Of a stretch of 64,000 bases of DNA, positions 6,484 to 15,560 are shown piece after piece. Positions within the stretch are counted from its first letter, which is position 1. Each line of letters starts with the position of its first letter. Below the pieces are notes generated by a model that was not told the DNA's origin, ran no database searches, and saw only the letters and a program-made list of their open reading frames with translations. Made by a program: the position numbers and the translations under genes. Source of the DNA: a virus; IMG/VR virus record IMGVR_UViG_3300031578_000004, positions 1 through 64,000 of that record, one strand, 5' to 3'.

Positions 6484-8225
6484 AGTCTTAATTCAGTTTC
6501 TACTTGTATATTAATATCATACCCCTTCTGTCCACGATTGTTGGTATTCCTTGAGAATTTGAACTGCTGTTTGTTTCCGACCATATGTGTAGTCAGCAAC
6601 AAATGCATGTTCTCAAATATATCTCTTCTATATATGGCTTTTATTGATATTGCAGGTTTTAATATTACATTTAATCTAACTTCATTGTCTTTTATTCCCT
6701 TGGTAATAATAACCTTTTCTAAAAAACTATTTACTATATCATCTGTAACTTCATCTGCATTAGCAAACTCTATGTTTTTATTCATAAGATTATTAATCAT
6801 TTTTAATTGTTCTTCAACATCAAATTTAACATCATTTAATTCTTCATACTTTTTAATTTGTTGTTCTATTAATACTATTTCATCATTAAGTGCATTATTT
6901 TTATTTTCAAATTCTTCATTTGTAAGTCTATTTTCGAGATTCAATTCAAGTATTTTATCTTTCTTTTTATGAACAAATGAGATTTTAGCTTTCAAGTCTT
7001 TTATATCTTTGTCGTGATTTACATCATTAATATATTTCTTATATAAATCCATAAGTTTAGTTAAATGATGTTCTTTATTAGCAAACATTTCTTTAATACA
7101 ATTTCTCACTATTATATCAAGTTCATGTTTATATATTATAGGAGTATCACAACCTTTTTTGCCATCTTTTCTATAAACTTTACATTGCCATACTTCCTTA
7201 TCTTCTATTGTTTTATATTTATATAAACTTCTCCAATAAGCAACATTATGTTGAGAACAATATATTTTACCTGAATATAAGAATTTATTTTGGTAAGAAG
7301 TTTTATCATCTGAAGCCATTTTTTCAGCTTTCTTTTTTAGTTTATTATTTGCTTTATGCCAAGTTTCTTCACTTACTATAGGAGGTATTATATCTGGGGC
7401 AGAATAGACAATCCAATCTTTAGGTTTAAGATATTCACGTTCTTTTGTCATATAATCTAATGTAATACTTTTTTTAGCAGTATAATAACCCATATACCTC
7501 ATATTCGTTAATATACCTCTAATACTTGAGAAACTAAATGGATTATTATTGTGGTTTTTATAATCTACACTAATAATATTTGCTATATTTCTCAAACCTT
7601 TATCTTGCAAATATAAATCAAATATCATTCTAACCATTTTGGCTTCTTCTTCATTAATAACTAACTTATGTCCATCTCTATTATATCCCCAAAATCTTTC
7701 ATTGCACATTACAAGACCATTTTCCATAGCTCTTTTCTTTCCCCATTTAACACGTTCAGATATTTTTCTACTTTCTTCTTGTGCTATAGAACTCATAATA
7801 GTTAATCTTAATTCACTATCAGGATATAAAGTATTTATATTATCATTTGTAAAAAATACACCTACTCCACTTTTTAATAATTCTCTAGTATAAAATAAAC
7901 TATCCATTGTATTTCTTGAGAATCTACTAATTTCCTTCGTTAACACTAAAGAAAACTTTTTATTACGTCCATCTTCTATCATTTTATTAAAAGCATCTCT
8001 TTTAGTTGTTTGAACTCCAGAAATTGCCTCATCAATATAACCTTCAACATATTCCCAATTTGGTTGGTTGTTTATATATTCTATAAAATAATCTCGTTGA
8101 TTTTTTAAGCTACTAAGTTGTTCATCTGACCCCGTACTTACCCTTGAATAAAATGTTACTTTTAAAGTTAGGTCAAATATTGTTTTACCTGCCATTAATT
8201 GATTTCTTATATTATATAAATCCAT
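6474..8225 (-). CDS. Large serine recombinase (phage integrase)
   Basis: 583 residues. Residues about 22-165 form the resolvase catalytic domain, with the nucleophile S30 in YSRVST, later SRFSRN and a QEESRKISERVKWGKKRA segment. A recombinase domain follows, then a zinc ribbon near residues 345-390 (YCSQH..WQC..GCDTP) and a long coiled coil around 400-480, the order of large serine integrases. These cut and rejoin attP and attB through a 5' phosphoserine link, integrating or excising a prophage. GGAGG precedes the ATG. Downstream gaps (6012-6090) and upstream gap (8226-8302) are the places where attP is normally expected next to such a gene. Confidence 0.93.
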   Translation of the reverse strand: MDLYNIRNQLMAGKTIFDLTLKVTFYSRVSTGSDEQLSSLKNQRDYFIEYINNQPNWEYVEGYIDEAISGVQTTKRDAFNKMIEDGRNKKFSLVLTKEISRFSRNTMDSLFYTRELLKSGVGVFFTNDNINTLYPDSELRLTIMSSIAQEESRKISERVKWGKKRAMENGLVMCNERFWGYNRDGHKLVINEEEAKMVRMIFDLYLQDKGLRNIANIISVDYKNHNNNPFSFSSIRGILTNMRYMGYYTAKKSITLDYMTKEREYLKPKDWIVYSAPDIIPPIVSEETWHKANNKLKKKAEKMASDDKTSYQNKFLYSGKIYCSQHNVAYWRSLYKYKTIEDKEVWQCKVYRKDGKKGCDTPIIYKHELDIIVRNCIKEMFANKEHHLTKLMDLYKKYINDVNHDKDIKDLKAKISFVHKKKDKILELNLENRLTNEEFENKNNALNDEIVLIEQQIKKYEELNDVKFDVEEQLKMINNLMNKNIEFANADEVTDDIVNSFLEKVIITKGIKDNEVRLNVILKPAISIKAIYRRDIFENMHLLLTTHMVGNKQQFKFSRNTNNRGQKGYDINIQVETELRLCA

Positions 8226-8264
8226 TATTAATCCTCCAGTATCCTTTTGTACTATATCACAATT

Positions 8265-8293
8265 AATATAACACGTTAGTTATTTGTATGCAA
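8265..8293 (-). promoter_or_regulatory. Promoter of the serine recombinase gene
   Basis: Minus-strand TTGCAT (8288-8293), 17-bp spacer, TATATT (8265-8270), about 40 bp upstream of the recombinase ATG. Confidence 0.5.
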
Positions 8294-8296
8294 TAG

Positions 8297-8334
8297 AAAA
8301 GGTTAAAGCTTTTCTATATCGGCTTTAACCTTTT
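8297..8334 (-). terminator. Hairpin ending the small SHOCT-like gene
   Basis: AAAAGGTTAAAGC (8297-8309) pairs perfectly with 8322-8334. The stem spans the last codons and stop of the small gene; on the minus strand it ends in CCTTTTCTATT, a weak T-rich tail. Confidence 0.5.
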
Positions 8335-8452
8335 GGTATACATCATATGTAATTAAACCTGAATCATAGACCTGTTTATTTAATGTGAGTAGCAAATCTT
8401 TATTCAGATAATTTCCTTCGTATGGATTAATATTATCCAATACAACTTCCAT
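8303..8452 (-). CDS. 49-residue SHOCT-like protein upstream of the recombinase
   Basis: ATG preceded by GAGGGGGT at about 6 nt. The C-terminal half (YDSGLITYDVYQKVKADIEKL) has the pattern of a SHOCT domain, where a GLIT-type turn joins two short helices. Small proteins of this sort often sit beside large serine recombinases in clostridia. It may help control recombination direction or dimerisation, which is inference; it could also be an unrelated small protein. Confidence 0.6.
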   Translation of the reverse strand: MEVVLDNINPYEGNYLNKDLLLTLNKQVYDSGLITYDVYQKVKADIEKL

Positions 8453-8504
8453 CTATCTACCCCCTCATACAAGCATTATATTCATAAATTTTTATCTATA
8501 TTCC

Positions 8505-8696
8505 TCACTCACAATTATTAATATCATGATACAATTCCATTTTCTTTTCATATTCATTACTATCAGCACTATAACAATCCACAAAATCCTCACAGTAAAT
8601 TTCATCTTCTTTAATCCTAGCCATTCTTTCAAATTGGCATTGTCCGTAGTAATGTATACATGTATCCTTCTTACAGTCTAAAATTATATGTGTCAT
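8505..8696 (-). CDS. Cysteine-rich DUF1540-like small protein
   Basis: 63 residues with cysteines arranged C-x4-C-x5-C-x12-C (in CKKDTCIHYYGQCQ and later YCEDF), close to the short metal-binding DUF1540 pattern of Clostridium. No catalytic motif. AAGGAG site about 13 nt upstream. Role unknown. Confidence 0.55.
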   Translation of the reverse strand: MTHIILDCKKDTCIHYYGQCQFERMARIKEDEIYCEDFVDCYSADSNEYEKKMELYHDINNCE

Positions 8697-8812
8697 ATCT
8701 ATATCAATTCTCCTTTCTTATCTTCCCACATACCCCTACAACCGTCTAAATTAAACTGTGATAAAACTTATTAGGCTAGTAATGTCATAAGTATACTGAT
8801 TATTTAATTGGC

Positions 8813-9313
8813 TTAAACTTCAATTGTTTCTACATTACTTTCCTTTTTAATTATTTTAGGAATAATACTCTTAACAACATGCCATCCTTGACATATTGCA
8901 TCAGCTTCATCTTCGGAAACATCTATATTGAATTTATTTTTAACAAATAATTGAGCATTTTTCTTTTGCTCTTCTCTTTTACGTCCTTTAACATTGCAAG
9001 TACTTTTCCATTGAGTAGATGCTACTATAAAATATAAAAATTCTTTTTCAAATAAATTGTTTTCAAGGACACCTTTTAATTCAGCTAATTGTTTAAATGT
9101 TTTGGGGTTTACTTGTTGCTGTATATCTTCAATACTACATATTTCTGGATTATATTTTTCTATGTAATCATTCTGCATTTTTTTAATTTCACTAATGCGT
9201 TCAGTAAAGTCATCAATTTTACCAAAATCTTTTATTCCATAGTGAATTAATTCTTCATCATCATATATTGCATATCCTGTTTTTGTCGCTTGGTCTAAAC
9301 TTAATACTCTCAA
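8813..9313 (-). CDS. Phage RuvC-like Holliday junction resolvase
   Basis: 166 residues starting with a TTG codon behind GAGG. The RNase H-like fold acids are visible: D7 in LSLDQATKTGY, E62 in SIEDIQ, and D135 and D138 in EDEADAI. It matches the phage RuvC family that resolves branched replication and recombination intermediates before packaging. The basic stretch KGRKREEQKK is typical of the same family. It opens the leftmost end of the nucleotide and DNA metabolism block. Confidence 0.85.
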   Translation of the reverse strand: MRVLSLDQATKTGYAIYDDEELIHYGIKDFGKIDDFTERISEIKKMQNDYIEKYNPEICSIEDIQQQVNPKTFKQLAELKGVLENNLFEKEFLYFIVASTQWKSTCNVKGRKREEQKKNAQLFVKNKFNIDVSEDEADAICQGWHVVKSIIPKIIKKESNVETIEV

Positions 9314-9359
9314 TCCATAACCTCACTTTGTAATATTTTTATATTTGTTATTCTATGTA

Positions 9360-10046
9360 TTATTTATTTTCAAATTTACTCTTATATTTCTCATAATTGA
9401 TTTTACCTATATAATAATCTTTAAACTGACTAAAATCATCGTATGCCATTTCTTTTATTTCTTCATATCTTAAAATATAATGTTCACAGCCATAACATTT
9501 GCTACTTACATTTGAGCTTGTGGTTTGCCCATATATTCCATTCGCTCCAAAAGTACACCAACATCCTTGAGAGCCGTCTTTGTGGGTTACATTAATAGGA
9601 TGATTACAAGTAGGAAATCTTTCTTCGTAAGCTTTTATCTGTCTAGGTGAATATATTCCATATTCTTCATATTTTTCATCAGGTAATACGTTATTTTTCA
9701 TATCAATCCAATCTTGTCTTGGCAAAGTGTATCTATTATCACCATTCCATACATATTCTTGATTTTCTACAATAAAAGAATCAACTAAATTATGTATATC
9801 ATCTTCATATTTATAGGTTTCTACATATTCATGCTCTATAGTAGGACTTTCATAAAACCATTTTTCATAGTCTGTTTTGTTGCACTTGTCACATATTTGT
9901 ATTTGAAATCTACAACTATCAAATCCACTACCATAACCTCTATAATTTATACCATATGTATTAATTTGGTCTGTATTTTCTTGTAGGGTATCGCATTGAT
10001 AACACAGTTTTTCACAATTTTTATGTTTTATTTCTCTATTAGTCAT
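9360..10046 (-). CDS. Unrecognised cysteine-rich protein
   Basis: 228 residues. An N-terminal cluster C..CYQC..C..CDKC (residues about 10-57) and a C-terminal cluster with C..CWC..C..CEHY (about 147-190) look like two zinc sites joined by a Tyr-rich, acidic middle. No enzyme motif is seen. It lies between the RuvC-like nuclease and the decayed methyltransferase with normal spacing and GAGGG ribosome site. DNA or RNA binding is possible but unproven. Confidence 0.6.
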   Translation of the reverse strand: MTNREIKHKNCEKLCYQCDTLQENTDQINTYGINYRGYGSGFDSCRFQIQICDKCNKTDYEKWFYESPTIEHEYVETYKYEDDIHNLVDSFIVENQEYVWNGDNRYTLPRQDWIDMKNNVLPDEKYEEYGIYSPRQIKAYEERFPTCNHPINVTHKDGSQGCWCTFGANGIYGQTTSSNVSSKCYGCEHYILRYEEIKEMAYDDFSQFKDYYIGKINYEKYKSKFENK

Positions 10047-10069
10047 TAATTTCCCTCACTTTTACAATT

Positions 10070-10531
10070 TTATATTATTTGTTCTAATCTCTGTTTAGCA
10101 ATCTCACAATACTTTTCATCTAATTCAATTCCTATACATTTTCTATTTAAGTTTTTACTTGCAACATTATCACCTGTATCTCCTGCTTTATGACTGTTTT
10201 TATATGGTTTCTCTTCGGTCATCTGGGGATTATAAATAGGAGGTTTTTTATAAAATACTAGAACATTTTCATGTGCTTTCATTGGCATCTTTCTAGCATT
10301 TAAATAGCCTGTAGACTTTGACTTTTCCCAAATCCATTCGTACTTTAACCATTTTAAATTACTACAACCTAATACCTTATCAAATGGAGTTTGAGTAGTA
10401 CCATAAGGAAGGTCTGCTAATATCATATCTACCTTAATTCCTTTCTCAATCATCTTATCCATGACTTCTAAGCAATCACCTTGAATTAATTTTACATATT
10501 CATCTTTATAATATTGTTTCATTAATATCAA
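10070..10531 (-). pseudogene. N6/N4 DNA methyltransferase with two internal deletions
   Basis: 153 residues, against about 230-300 for the family. Motif IV is present as ADLPYGTT (DPPY type), then TQTPFDK jumps directly to SNLKWLKYEWIWEK, skipping about 35 residues that normally lie between. Later NPQMTEEKP runs into DTGDNVASKNLNRKCIGIELDEKY, so the HPTQKP and the GSGTTG (motif I, AdoMet-binding) region is gone. Both losses keep the frame. Without motif I it should not bind AdoMet. Start is TTG at 10531 or ATG at 10522. A second remnant of such an enzyme lies at 44630-44721. Confidence 0.75.
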
Positions 10532-10568
10532 ATATCCTCCTTTATTTTTATATCTCTCATTCTTACCA

Positions 10569-11144
10569 CTACCTTAAAAACTCATTAGCCACAGCTTCAT
10601 AATTCAACAATCTCTTATAACTACTCTCAACATTCCAAGGTTTCTCTACTCCATAAACATAGTTATGTACTGACCTAACACTTAATAAATTCTTGAACAC
10701 ATCATCCATAAATATGCTATCTTCAGGACAATTCACAATTGACTTATTCATCTCACTACCTTTATTATAAATCAAAACAACATTATCTATAAATGACAAC
10801 TTATCTCCTATGTATTTTGCTTTATGCTGTAAATTATTCATTGTGCCTATACTCACCAAACATAAATCATATTTCTTATTTAATTCTCTAACAACATCAT
10901 AAGCATCATGTTGTAACTCTAAGCCTTTAAAAAACTCTTTCATTCCAAATAAATCTTCAACAGTATATTTATTACGTTTTTTTAGTAAAGGACATTCAAT
11001 TTCAAATCCCCACTTGTCGTTTAATCTATAGTTAGGTTTTATAAAGTCTAAATCATCACTGTATATTTCAGAGTATAGTTCACAGAAGCGTTTACTTGAT
11101 TGTACTAAAGTATCATCGAAATCAATATAGAACTTTTGCTTCAT
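10569..11144 (-). CDS. 5'(3')-deoxyribonucleotidase-like HAD hydrolase
   Basis: 191 residues. The HAD nucleophile motif DFDDTLV (D8, D10) is at the N-terminus and a late FMDDVFKNL supplies the motif IV acids; CLVSIGT fits motif II. The length and layout match the NT5C-type deoxyribonucleotidases of Firmicute phages, which remove phosphate from dNMPs and so shape the dNTP pool. It stands beside dUTPase and the anaerobic reductase. GAGGAGG site before the ATG. Confidence 0.8.
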   Translation of the reverse strand: MKQKFYIDFDDTLVQSSKRFCELYSEIYSDDLDFIKPNYRLNDKWGFEIECPLLKKRNKYTVEDLFGMKEFFKGLELQHDAYDVVRELNKKYDLCLVSIGTMNNLQHKAKYIGDKLSFIDNVVLIYNKGSEMNKSIVNCPEDSIFMDDVFKNLLSVRSVHNYVYGVEKPWNVESSYKRLLNYEAVANEFLR

Positions 11145-11262
11145 TTACATTCCTCCTCTAAATCTCATTAAATTTTATTTCCGAATATCCTAATTCAATA
11201 ATTAAACTCCTTAAATTATCCTTCAAACTCTCATAAGCACTATCAAAATATTCATATGATTT

Positions 11263-11799
11263 TTATTTATTAGAACTACCCAAACAATTTAAACCACGTT
11301 CTGATTCTATCTTTAGCAATTCATCGTAGGTGATTTCTTCTATATCTACATCAGGTACTAATTCTAACGCTATTTGACCAATTGCTTTTGAATAAGGATA
11401 TATTGTAAACATAGAATCTACATTTATATTTAAAATTTGTTCTAAACTCAATCTAATATCTAATGGATTTTTTGTTATTATTATATATTTATTAGTTGTA
11501 TTATTTATAGGAAAGAACCACTCAGACCTAAATCCACTATCAATTTGTCCTGCTCTCCTAGCCATTCCTTTAGTGCCAGAACTTCCTCTTTCTCTAAGGT
11601 CTGCTCTATATTTATGAGTGAAAGCACTAGCTATACCTGTTGATATAAGTCTAATTTCTTGAGGTGGTATAGTTATTACATCTTCATCAAAACAAGCATA
11701 AATATCATAACAACCATCTTCTTCTCTTTTACTAGGTATTATTGCATCAGGTTTTACTTTTGCGAACTTTATTTTATCTTTGTCTATTTTATTATTCAT
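11263..11799 (-). CDS. dut: dUTP diphosphatase
   Basis: 178 residues of the trimeric dUTPase family: DGCYDIYA (motif 1, about 28-35), RERGSSG (motif 2), GQIDSGFRSEW (motif 3, 84-94), KAIGQIAL (motif 4) and a C-terminal ERGLNCLGSS in place of the usual RGxxGFGSTG. It hydrolyses dUTP to dUMP, keeping uracil out of DNA. The start overlaps the end of nrdG by 8 bp. After its TAA (11263-11265) the same frame stays open for 34 plausible codons to a TAG at 11158-11160, filling the gap before the next gene without an ATG. Confidence 0.92.
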   Translation of the reverse strand: MNNKIDKDKIKFAKVKPDAIIPSKREEDGCYDIYACFDEDVITIPPQEIRLISTGIASAFTHKYRADLRERGSSGTKGMARRAGQIDSGFRSEWFFPINNTTNKYIIITKNPLDIRLSLEQILNINVDSMFTIYPYSKAIGQIALELVPDVDIEEITYDELLKIESERGLNCLGSSNK

Positions 11800-12262
11800 T
11801 TATATCCTCCATTTTATATATCTTCTGATTGCTCGTAGCTAGTTTTATTCCGAATACTATATTATCATCACACTCAAGTTCTGGGATATAACTACCTGTC
11901 TTTATATAGCTACAATAATACTTAACATATTGTGGTACTTTATTTATTTCATAATGAGTAAACAACCATATATCTTTATCTAATGTATTTAATTCAAATA
12001 ACAACTCACTTATTTCATCTGTTGTATTATCCAAAGGCTCTCCACCTAGAATATAAATATTTTTTATTAATATATCAAATTCTTTAACTTTACTTTTAAT
12101 CTTTAAAAAATAATTAGTATCGTATTCTTCTCCTATATCAAATCTCCAAAGTTCAGGGTTATGGCATCCATTACAATGAACACCATTATTCCCTTTGCAA
12201 CCCGATAGATATATCTCAAATGATTGAGTATTTAAACTATATTGTGTTGATGCTATTTTCAT
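11792..12262 (-). CDS. nrdG: Anaerobic ribonucleotide reductase activating protein (radical SAM)
   Basis: 156 residues. The radical SAM cysteines are C22, C30 and C33 in SGCKGNNGVHCNGCHNPE, a C-x7-C-x2-C spacing instead of the usual C-x3-C-x2-C, and a GGEPL motif follows. It installs the glycyl radical on NrdD using AdoMet and a 4Fe-4S cluster. Overlaps nrdD by 26 bp, so the pair is translationally coupled. Confidence 0.9.
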   Translation of the reverse strand: MKIASTQYSLNTQSFEIYLSGCKGNNGVHCNGCHNPELWRFDIGEEYDTNYFLKIKSKVKEFDILIKNIYILGGEPLDNTTDEISELLFELNTLDKDIWLFTHYEINKVPQYVKYYCSYIKTGSYIPELECDDNIVFGIKLATSNQKIYKMEDINE

Positions 12263-14144
12263 TTATATCACCATAAAACACACGCAATGGGTAGTCTTTT
12301 TCTCTTCTGACTTGATGAAAGTTTTTTGTATTAACAAGAAAGCCAACTACCCTTGTGAAGTTATCGGTTATCTTACTTCCACAAATAGAACATGTTTCAT
12401 TTTTACCTATTGACATATGATTATTTTCACACTTTTGTAAATTGTAATTTATTGCCCAGTAAATAACGTTGAGTTTTGCACATGTTTCAATTAATTTTTC
12501 AATCAACTCTACATCTTCTATTTTTGTTTCTACATTAATATGTGCTATTGCTCCACCAGACATTTTACTATCAAACAATCCTTGCAATTTAATTCTATCT
12601 AACATATCTGCGTTAGTAGTTAATGGTATAAATTGATTAGAATACAAATCATATTCATTTTGGTATCCTAATAATTTATCTTTACTAGCTAATTTTATAG
12701 AGGAATTTTCCGCTGGAACTTGTTCCATATTTATCGGTTCACTATATTTTTTACTTGCTTTATCATTTAGGTCATTTATAGAATTTAAAATTTTAGTAGT
12801 AAAAGTTTGCCCATCTGCATTTAAAATATCTAATCCCATGAATCTACAAGTTTCATTTAATCCTACTAAGCCTACTGTTCCATATTGAGTCTTTAAATCC
12901 ATAAAACCTAAGTTATATAGAGGTAAACAATTACTGTCTATTCTTTTCTTTAAAATATATCTTTTTACATGATTAATTTTTATTGCCATAGTGGTATATT
13001 CTTGAAGTAAACTAAAAAATACTTCTTCATTTCCTTTTGATTTAATAGCAACTCTTGGAATATTTAATGAAACCACACCTAGAGAACCTATCTTAGTTCC
13101 ACCTGCTCCAAATTGATTGAAATATTCGCCTTTCATTTCACTGCGAAGTCTACAGCACGAACTGAGCGTACTTGTTGCCCCACAATAGATATTTATATAT
13201 CCAAAATCTTTATTTTTCTCTGCTATAAATTTTACAAAGTCTTTATCTTGTATATTTTTATTTTCATCTACTGAAAAACAAGCTGTGGTTATTGGAAAAG
13301 TAATCGCTGTATTTTTTAAAGTATCATTCATTAAGTCAAGATATAATTCTTGTAATTGCATTACTGTTTCTACACTTGACGTTGAACCATCTGGAAATAT
13401 ATACTCACTACACATTTTCTCTAGGAAATATTTATCATAAATACTTATATTATAAAATCCTGATTGTAATCCCCCTCTAAATGGTTGATTGCATGAGAAT
13501 ATAAATGATTGAAATTCTTGTTGTATTTGTTTCCATAAATATTCTTTTGGTACGTTTGGATTTTCTTTAAATAATTTATCAACATAGTAACTTGAAACTA
13601 TTAATACATCTGCAATACCGACCGCACCCAACACTGAATTACTTGCATACACTGTAAAATGTATTAATTGACCTATAAATGAACTCAAATGTTTTGGTGG
13701 TTTACTTGTAATCTTCTTTACAAATGGCAATCCTTTTAACATTACATCATAGGTACTAAAATTATAACAATAAGGTTTCATTATGCCTGTAAAATCATTT
13801 ATATAAATATCTCCTGTGATTTGCATTTCTACTGCTTTATTGGCAGTTTCTAAATCATATAATTGCCTTAAATATTTCCATGTTAGGTACAAAGAGTTTA
13901 ATCTAAAGAACGGTTTGGGTAATTCATTTTCATAAGCAATTATACTCATATCATCTACATTGCTATTTGCATCTACAGACATATCAGCAACAGTAGTTTT
14001 AGTATTAAAGAACTCTTTTGAGAATAAAGATAAATCAGTCTGCTTACCTATCCCCTCTAAATCAAATAACTTTTCTGAATATTTGCTACGTAGATGCATT
14101 ACTAAATCTTCAAATTGCAAGTCGTATGTGGTTCTTATGTACAT
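12237..14144 (-). CDS. nrdD: Anaerobic ribonucleoside-triphosphate reductase
   Basis: 635 residues, class III. The C-terminal part has a zinc site (CENNH..CSICG) and the glycyl-radical motif RVVGFL with the radical glycine near residue 601. The middle carries SCCRLRSEM and FGAGGTKIGS typical of the active-site barrel. It lacks the N-terminal ATP-cone of many cellular enzymes. It reduces NTPs to dNTPs without oxygen, matching an anaerobic host. AAGGAGG before the ATG; overlaps the glutaredoxin-like gene upstream and nrdG downstream. Confidence 0.93.
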   Translation of the reverse strand: MYIRTTYDLQFEDLVMHLRSKYSEKLFDLEGIGKQTDLSLFSKEFFNTKTTVADMSVDANSNVDDMSIIAYENELPKPFFRLNSLYLTWKYLRQLYDLETANKAVEMQITGDIYINDFTGIMKPYCYNFSTYDVMLKGLPFVKKITSKPPKHLSSFIGQLIHFTVYASNSVLGAVGIADVLIVSSYYVDKLFKENPNVPKEYLWKQIQQEFQSFIFSCNQPFRGGLQSGFYNISIYDKYFLEKMCSEYIFPDGSTSSVETVMQLQELYLDLMNDTLKNTAITFPITTACFSVDENKNIQDKDFVKFIAEKNKDFGYINIYCGATSTLSSCCRLRSEMKGEYFNQFGAGGTKIGSLGVVSLNIPRVAIKSKGNEEVFFSLLQEYTTMAIKINHVKRYILKKRIDSNCLPLYNLGFMDLKTQYGTVGLVGLNETCRFMGLDILNADGQTFTTKILNSINDLNDKASKKYSEPINMEQVPAENSSIKLASKDKLLGYQNEYDLYSNQFIPLTTNADMLDRIKLQGLFDSKMSGGAIAHINVETKIEDVELIEKLIETCAKLNVIYWAINYNLQKCENNHMSIGKNETCSICGSKITDNFTRVVGFLVNTKNFHQVRREKDYPLRVFYGDINENSINTI

Positions 14145-14359
14145 TCAATAACCTCCTTGAAGCCAATTATCTTATTGTCTTTAATTATCAGTGGTAATTC
14201 TATTAATTTACTTTCTCTTGCCATTGCTAAATATCTAAATTTTATATCATTAGATAAATCATTTAATAACTTATATTCAAATTCAATATTCTTGTTTGTT
14301 AGTATATTTTTAATCATGTCACATCTGCTACAATTTTCTTTTCCTAATAATAAGTACAT
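14135..14359 (-). CDS. Glutaredoxin/thioredoxin-like protein of the NrdD operon
   Basis: 74 residues with a CSRC redox pair at residues 10-13 and a LPLIIKDN cis-Pro region, as in NrdH and glutaredoxin-like proteins. Overlaps nrdD by 10 bp. Likely supplies electrons to the reductase or repairs it; class III enzymes often use formate or thioredoxin, so its exact partner is inference. Confidence 0.8.
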   Translation of the reverse strand: MYLLLGKENCSRCDMIKNILTNKNIEFEYKLLNDLSNDIKFRYLAMARESKLIELPLIIKDNKIIGFKEVIECT

Positions 14360-14399
14360 TCATTTCCTCCATTGTCATTTTAATTTTATAATCTTTATT

Positions 14400-14633
14400 C
14401 TATGCCTTCTCTTTAAGAAAATTAAAAACCCTATTTACATATAATTGTTCTTCTCTGTCTAAACAATTTTCTAATATATATTCTTTTCTCAAATCCTCTA
14501 ATCTGTTTTGAGCTGTTTCACGTATGTATCCCATATATTTATTCACCTTTCCTGTTTTATTACAGTCTTCTTTTAATCTCTCGTCTCTCTCAATCTCGTC
14601 TAATGTATGGACTTTGGTTTCGTTCCTATACAT
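14400..14633 (-). CDS. Small charged protein of unknown function
   Basis: 77 residues, rich in Glu, Arg and Lys, predicted all-helical, no cysteine motif. AAAGGAG site before the ATG. First of the train of small genes to the right of nrdD. Confidence 0.5.
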   Translation of the reverse strand: MYRNETKVHTLDEIERDERLKEDCNKTGKVNKYMGYIRETAQNRLEDLRKEYILENCLDREEQLYVNRVFNFLKEKA

Positions 14634-14651
14634 GACTATACTCTCCTTTCT

Positions 14652-14951
14652 TTAATCTAAATCAATAGCACTACTATATTCATCAAGGTTGACATTCCAA
14701 AGTTCTGCCATCCAATCAAGCATTACTAAAGAATTACAAATTGCACCTTCCAAAAACTCAATATCAAAGTTATTATTCTTGTAATCCTGTTTAAGTTGTA
14801 TCATATCTTGTTTCATCTTATCTGCTAACTGAAATACTTTCTTATCTATATATAATTGTGATTTATCAACCTTTAATATTGTATCTAAGTATAAATTAGG
14901 TTTAAAATTATTGAAGTTTATTTTACCTACTTGTAAATCTTTATCCGACAT
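14652..14951 (-). CDS. Small protein of unknown function
   Basis: 99 residues from the ATG at 14951; an ATG six bases upstream lies too close to the AAGGAGA site. Contains an amphipathic helix (QLADKMKQDMIQLKQDYKN) and a Trp-rich acidic end. Overlaps the next upstream gene by 11 bp. Confidence 0.5.
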   Translation of the reverse strand: MSDKDLQVGKINFNNFKPNLYLDTILKVDKSQLYIDKKVFQLADKMKQDMIQLKQDYKNNNFDIEFLEGAICNSLVMLDWMAELWNVNLDEYSSAIDLD

Positions 14952-15162
14952 TAACATTCTCCTTCACAATCCAATGATTATTATATATTTTATCCTCTAC
15001 ATCCCTCTTATCATAGAAAACGAATGTAGTTGGTTCTTCTCTATCTAGCCATGATATTTTATATGTATTTACGTCAAGTTCTTTAGCATGATATTTATGA
15101 CACAACTCTGGAAATTCTCTCTTTAATCTATCGGATACTTCAAAATCGAATTCTGTTGGCAT
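14941..15162 (-). CDS. Small protein of unknown function
   Basis: 73 residues, alternating charged and aromatic strands (TYKISWLDREEPTTFVFYD), good AAGGAGAG site. Translationally coupled to the gene downstream. No family recognised. Confidence 0.5.
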   Translation of the reverse strand: MPTEFDFEVSDRLKREFPELCHKYHAKELDVNTYKISWLDREEPTTFVFYDKRDVEDKIYNNHWIVKENVNVG

Positions 15163-15181
15163 TGTTTTGGACTCTCCTTTC

Positions 15182-15526
15182 TTATTTAATTTCTGGTCTT
15201 TGTGCTTCTTCTATAATCTTTAAATATTGATTTCTACCACCAAATATTTTCTTTAAGTAAGCCATAGCAAAACCATTTTCTTCAGAAAATTCTTCATTGT
15301 GTGTTTTTACTACAGTTTTACTTCCATCTTTCCAAATTATTATTGTAGCTGGATTATTGTATATTACTTGTTTGATTTCAGGTATTGATTTAGATGAAAT
15401 AAAACCACCTGTAAAATAAGGTTCAACTTTAATTTTTGACCAATCAATTCCATATGTAGGCATAATAATTTTTTCCTCCTTAATTAATTTTTTAAATTCT
15501 TCATATATTAGATTATAATTTGACAT
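15182..15526 (-). CDS. Conserved phage protein of the 'KDGSKTVVK' type
   Basis: 114 residues. The core YNNPATIIIWKDGSKTVVK, followed by an ENGFAMAYLKKIFG helix, is a pattern repeatedly found in small proteins of Firmicute phages, function unknown. The protein at 16350 carries a diverged version (NTTIAILEDGSKGIAKC), so two members sit within 1.5 kb. Confidence 0.6.
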   Translation of the reverse strand: MSNYNLIYEEFKKLIKEEKIIMPTYGIDWSKIKVEPYFTGGFISSKSIPEIKQVIYNNPATIIIWKDGSKTVVKTHNEEFSEENGFAMAYLKKIFGGRNQYLKIIEEAQRPEIK

Positions 15527-15560
15527 TAGAATTTCCTCTAAATTTGTTTTTGCTTGAAAT

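Noticed and set aside
14115-14444. Plus-strand frame across nrdD and glutaredoxin starts
   Set aside because: Antisense to two certain genes and lacks a ribosome site.
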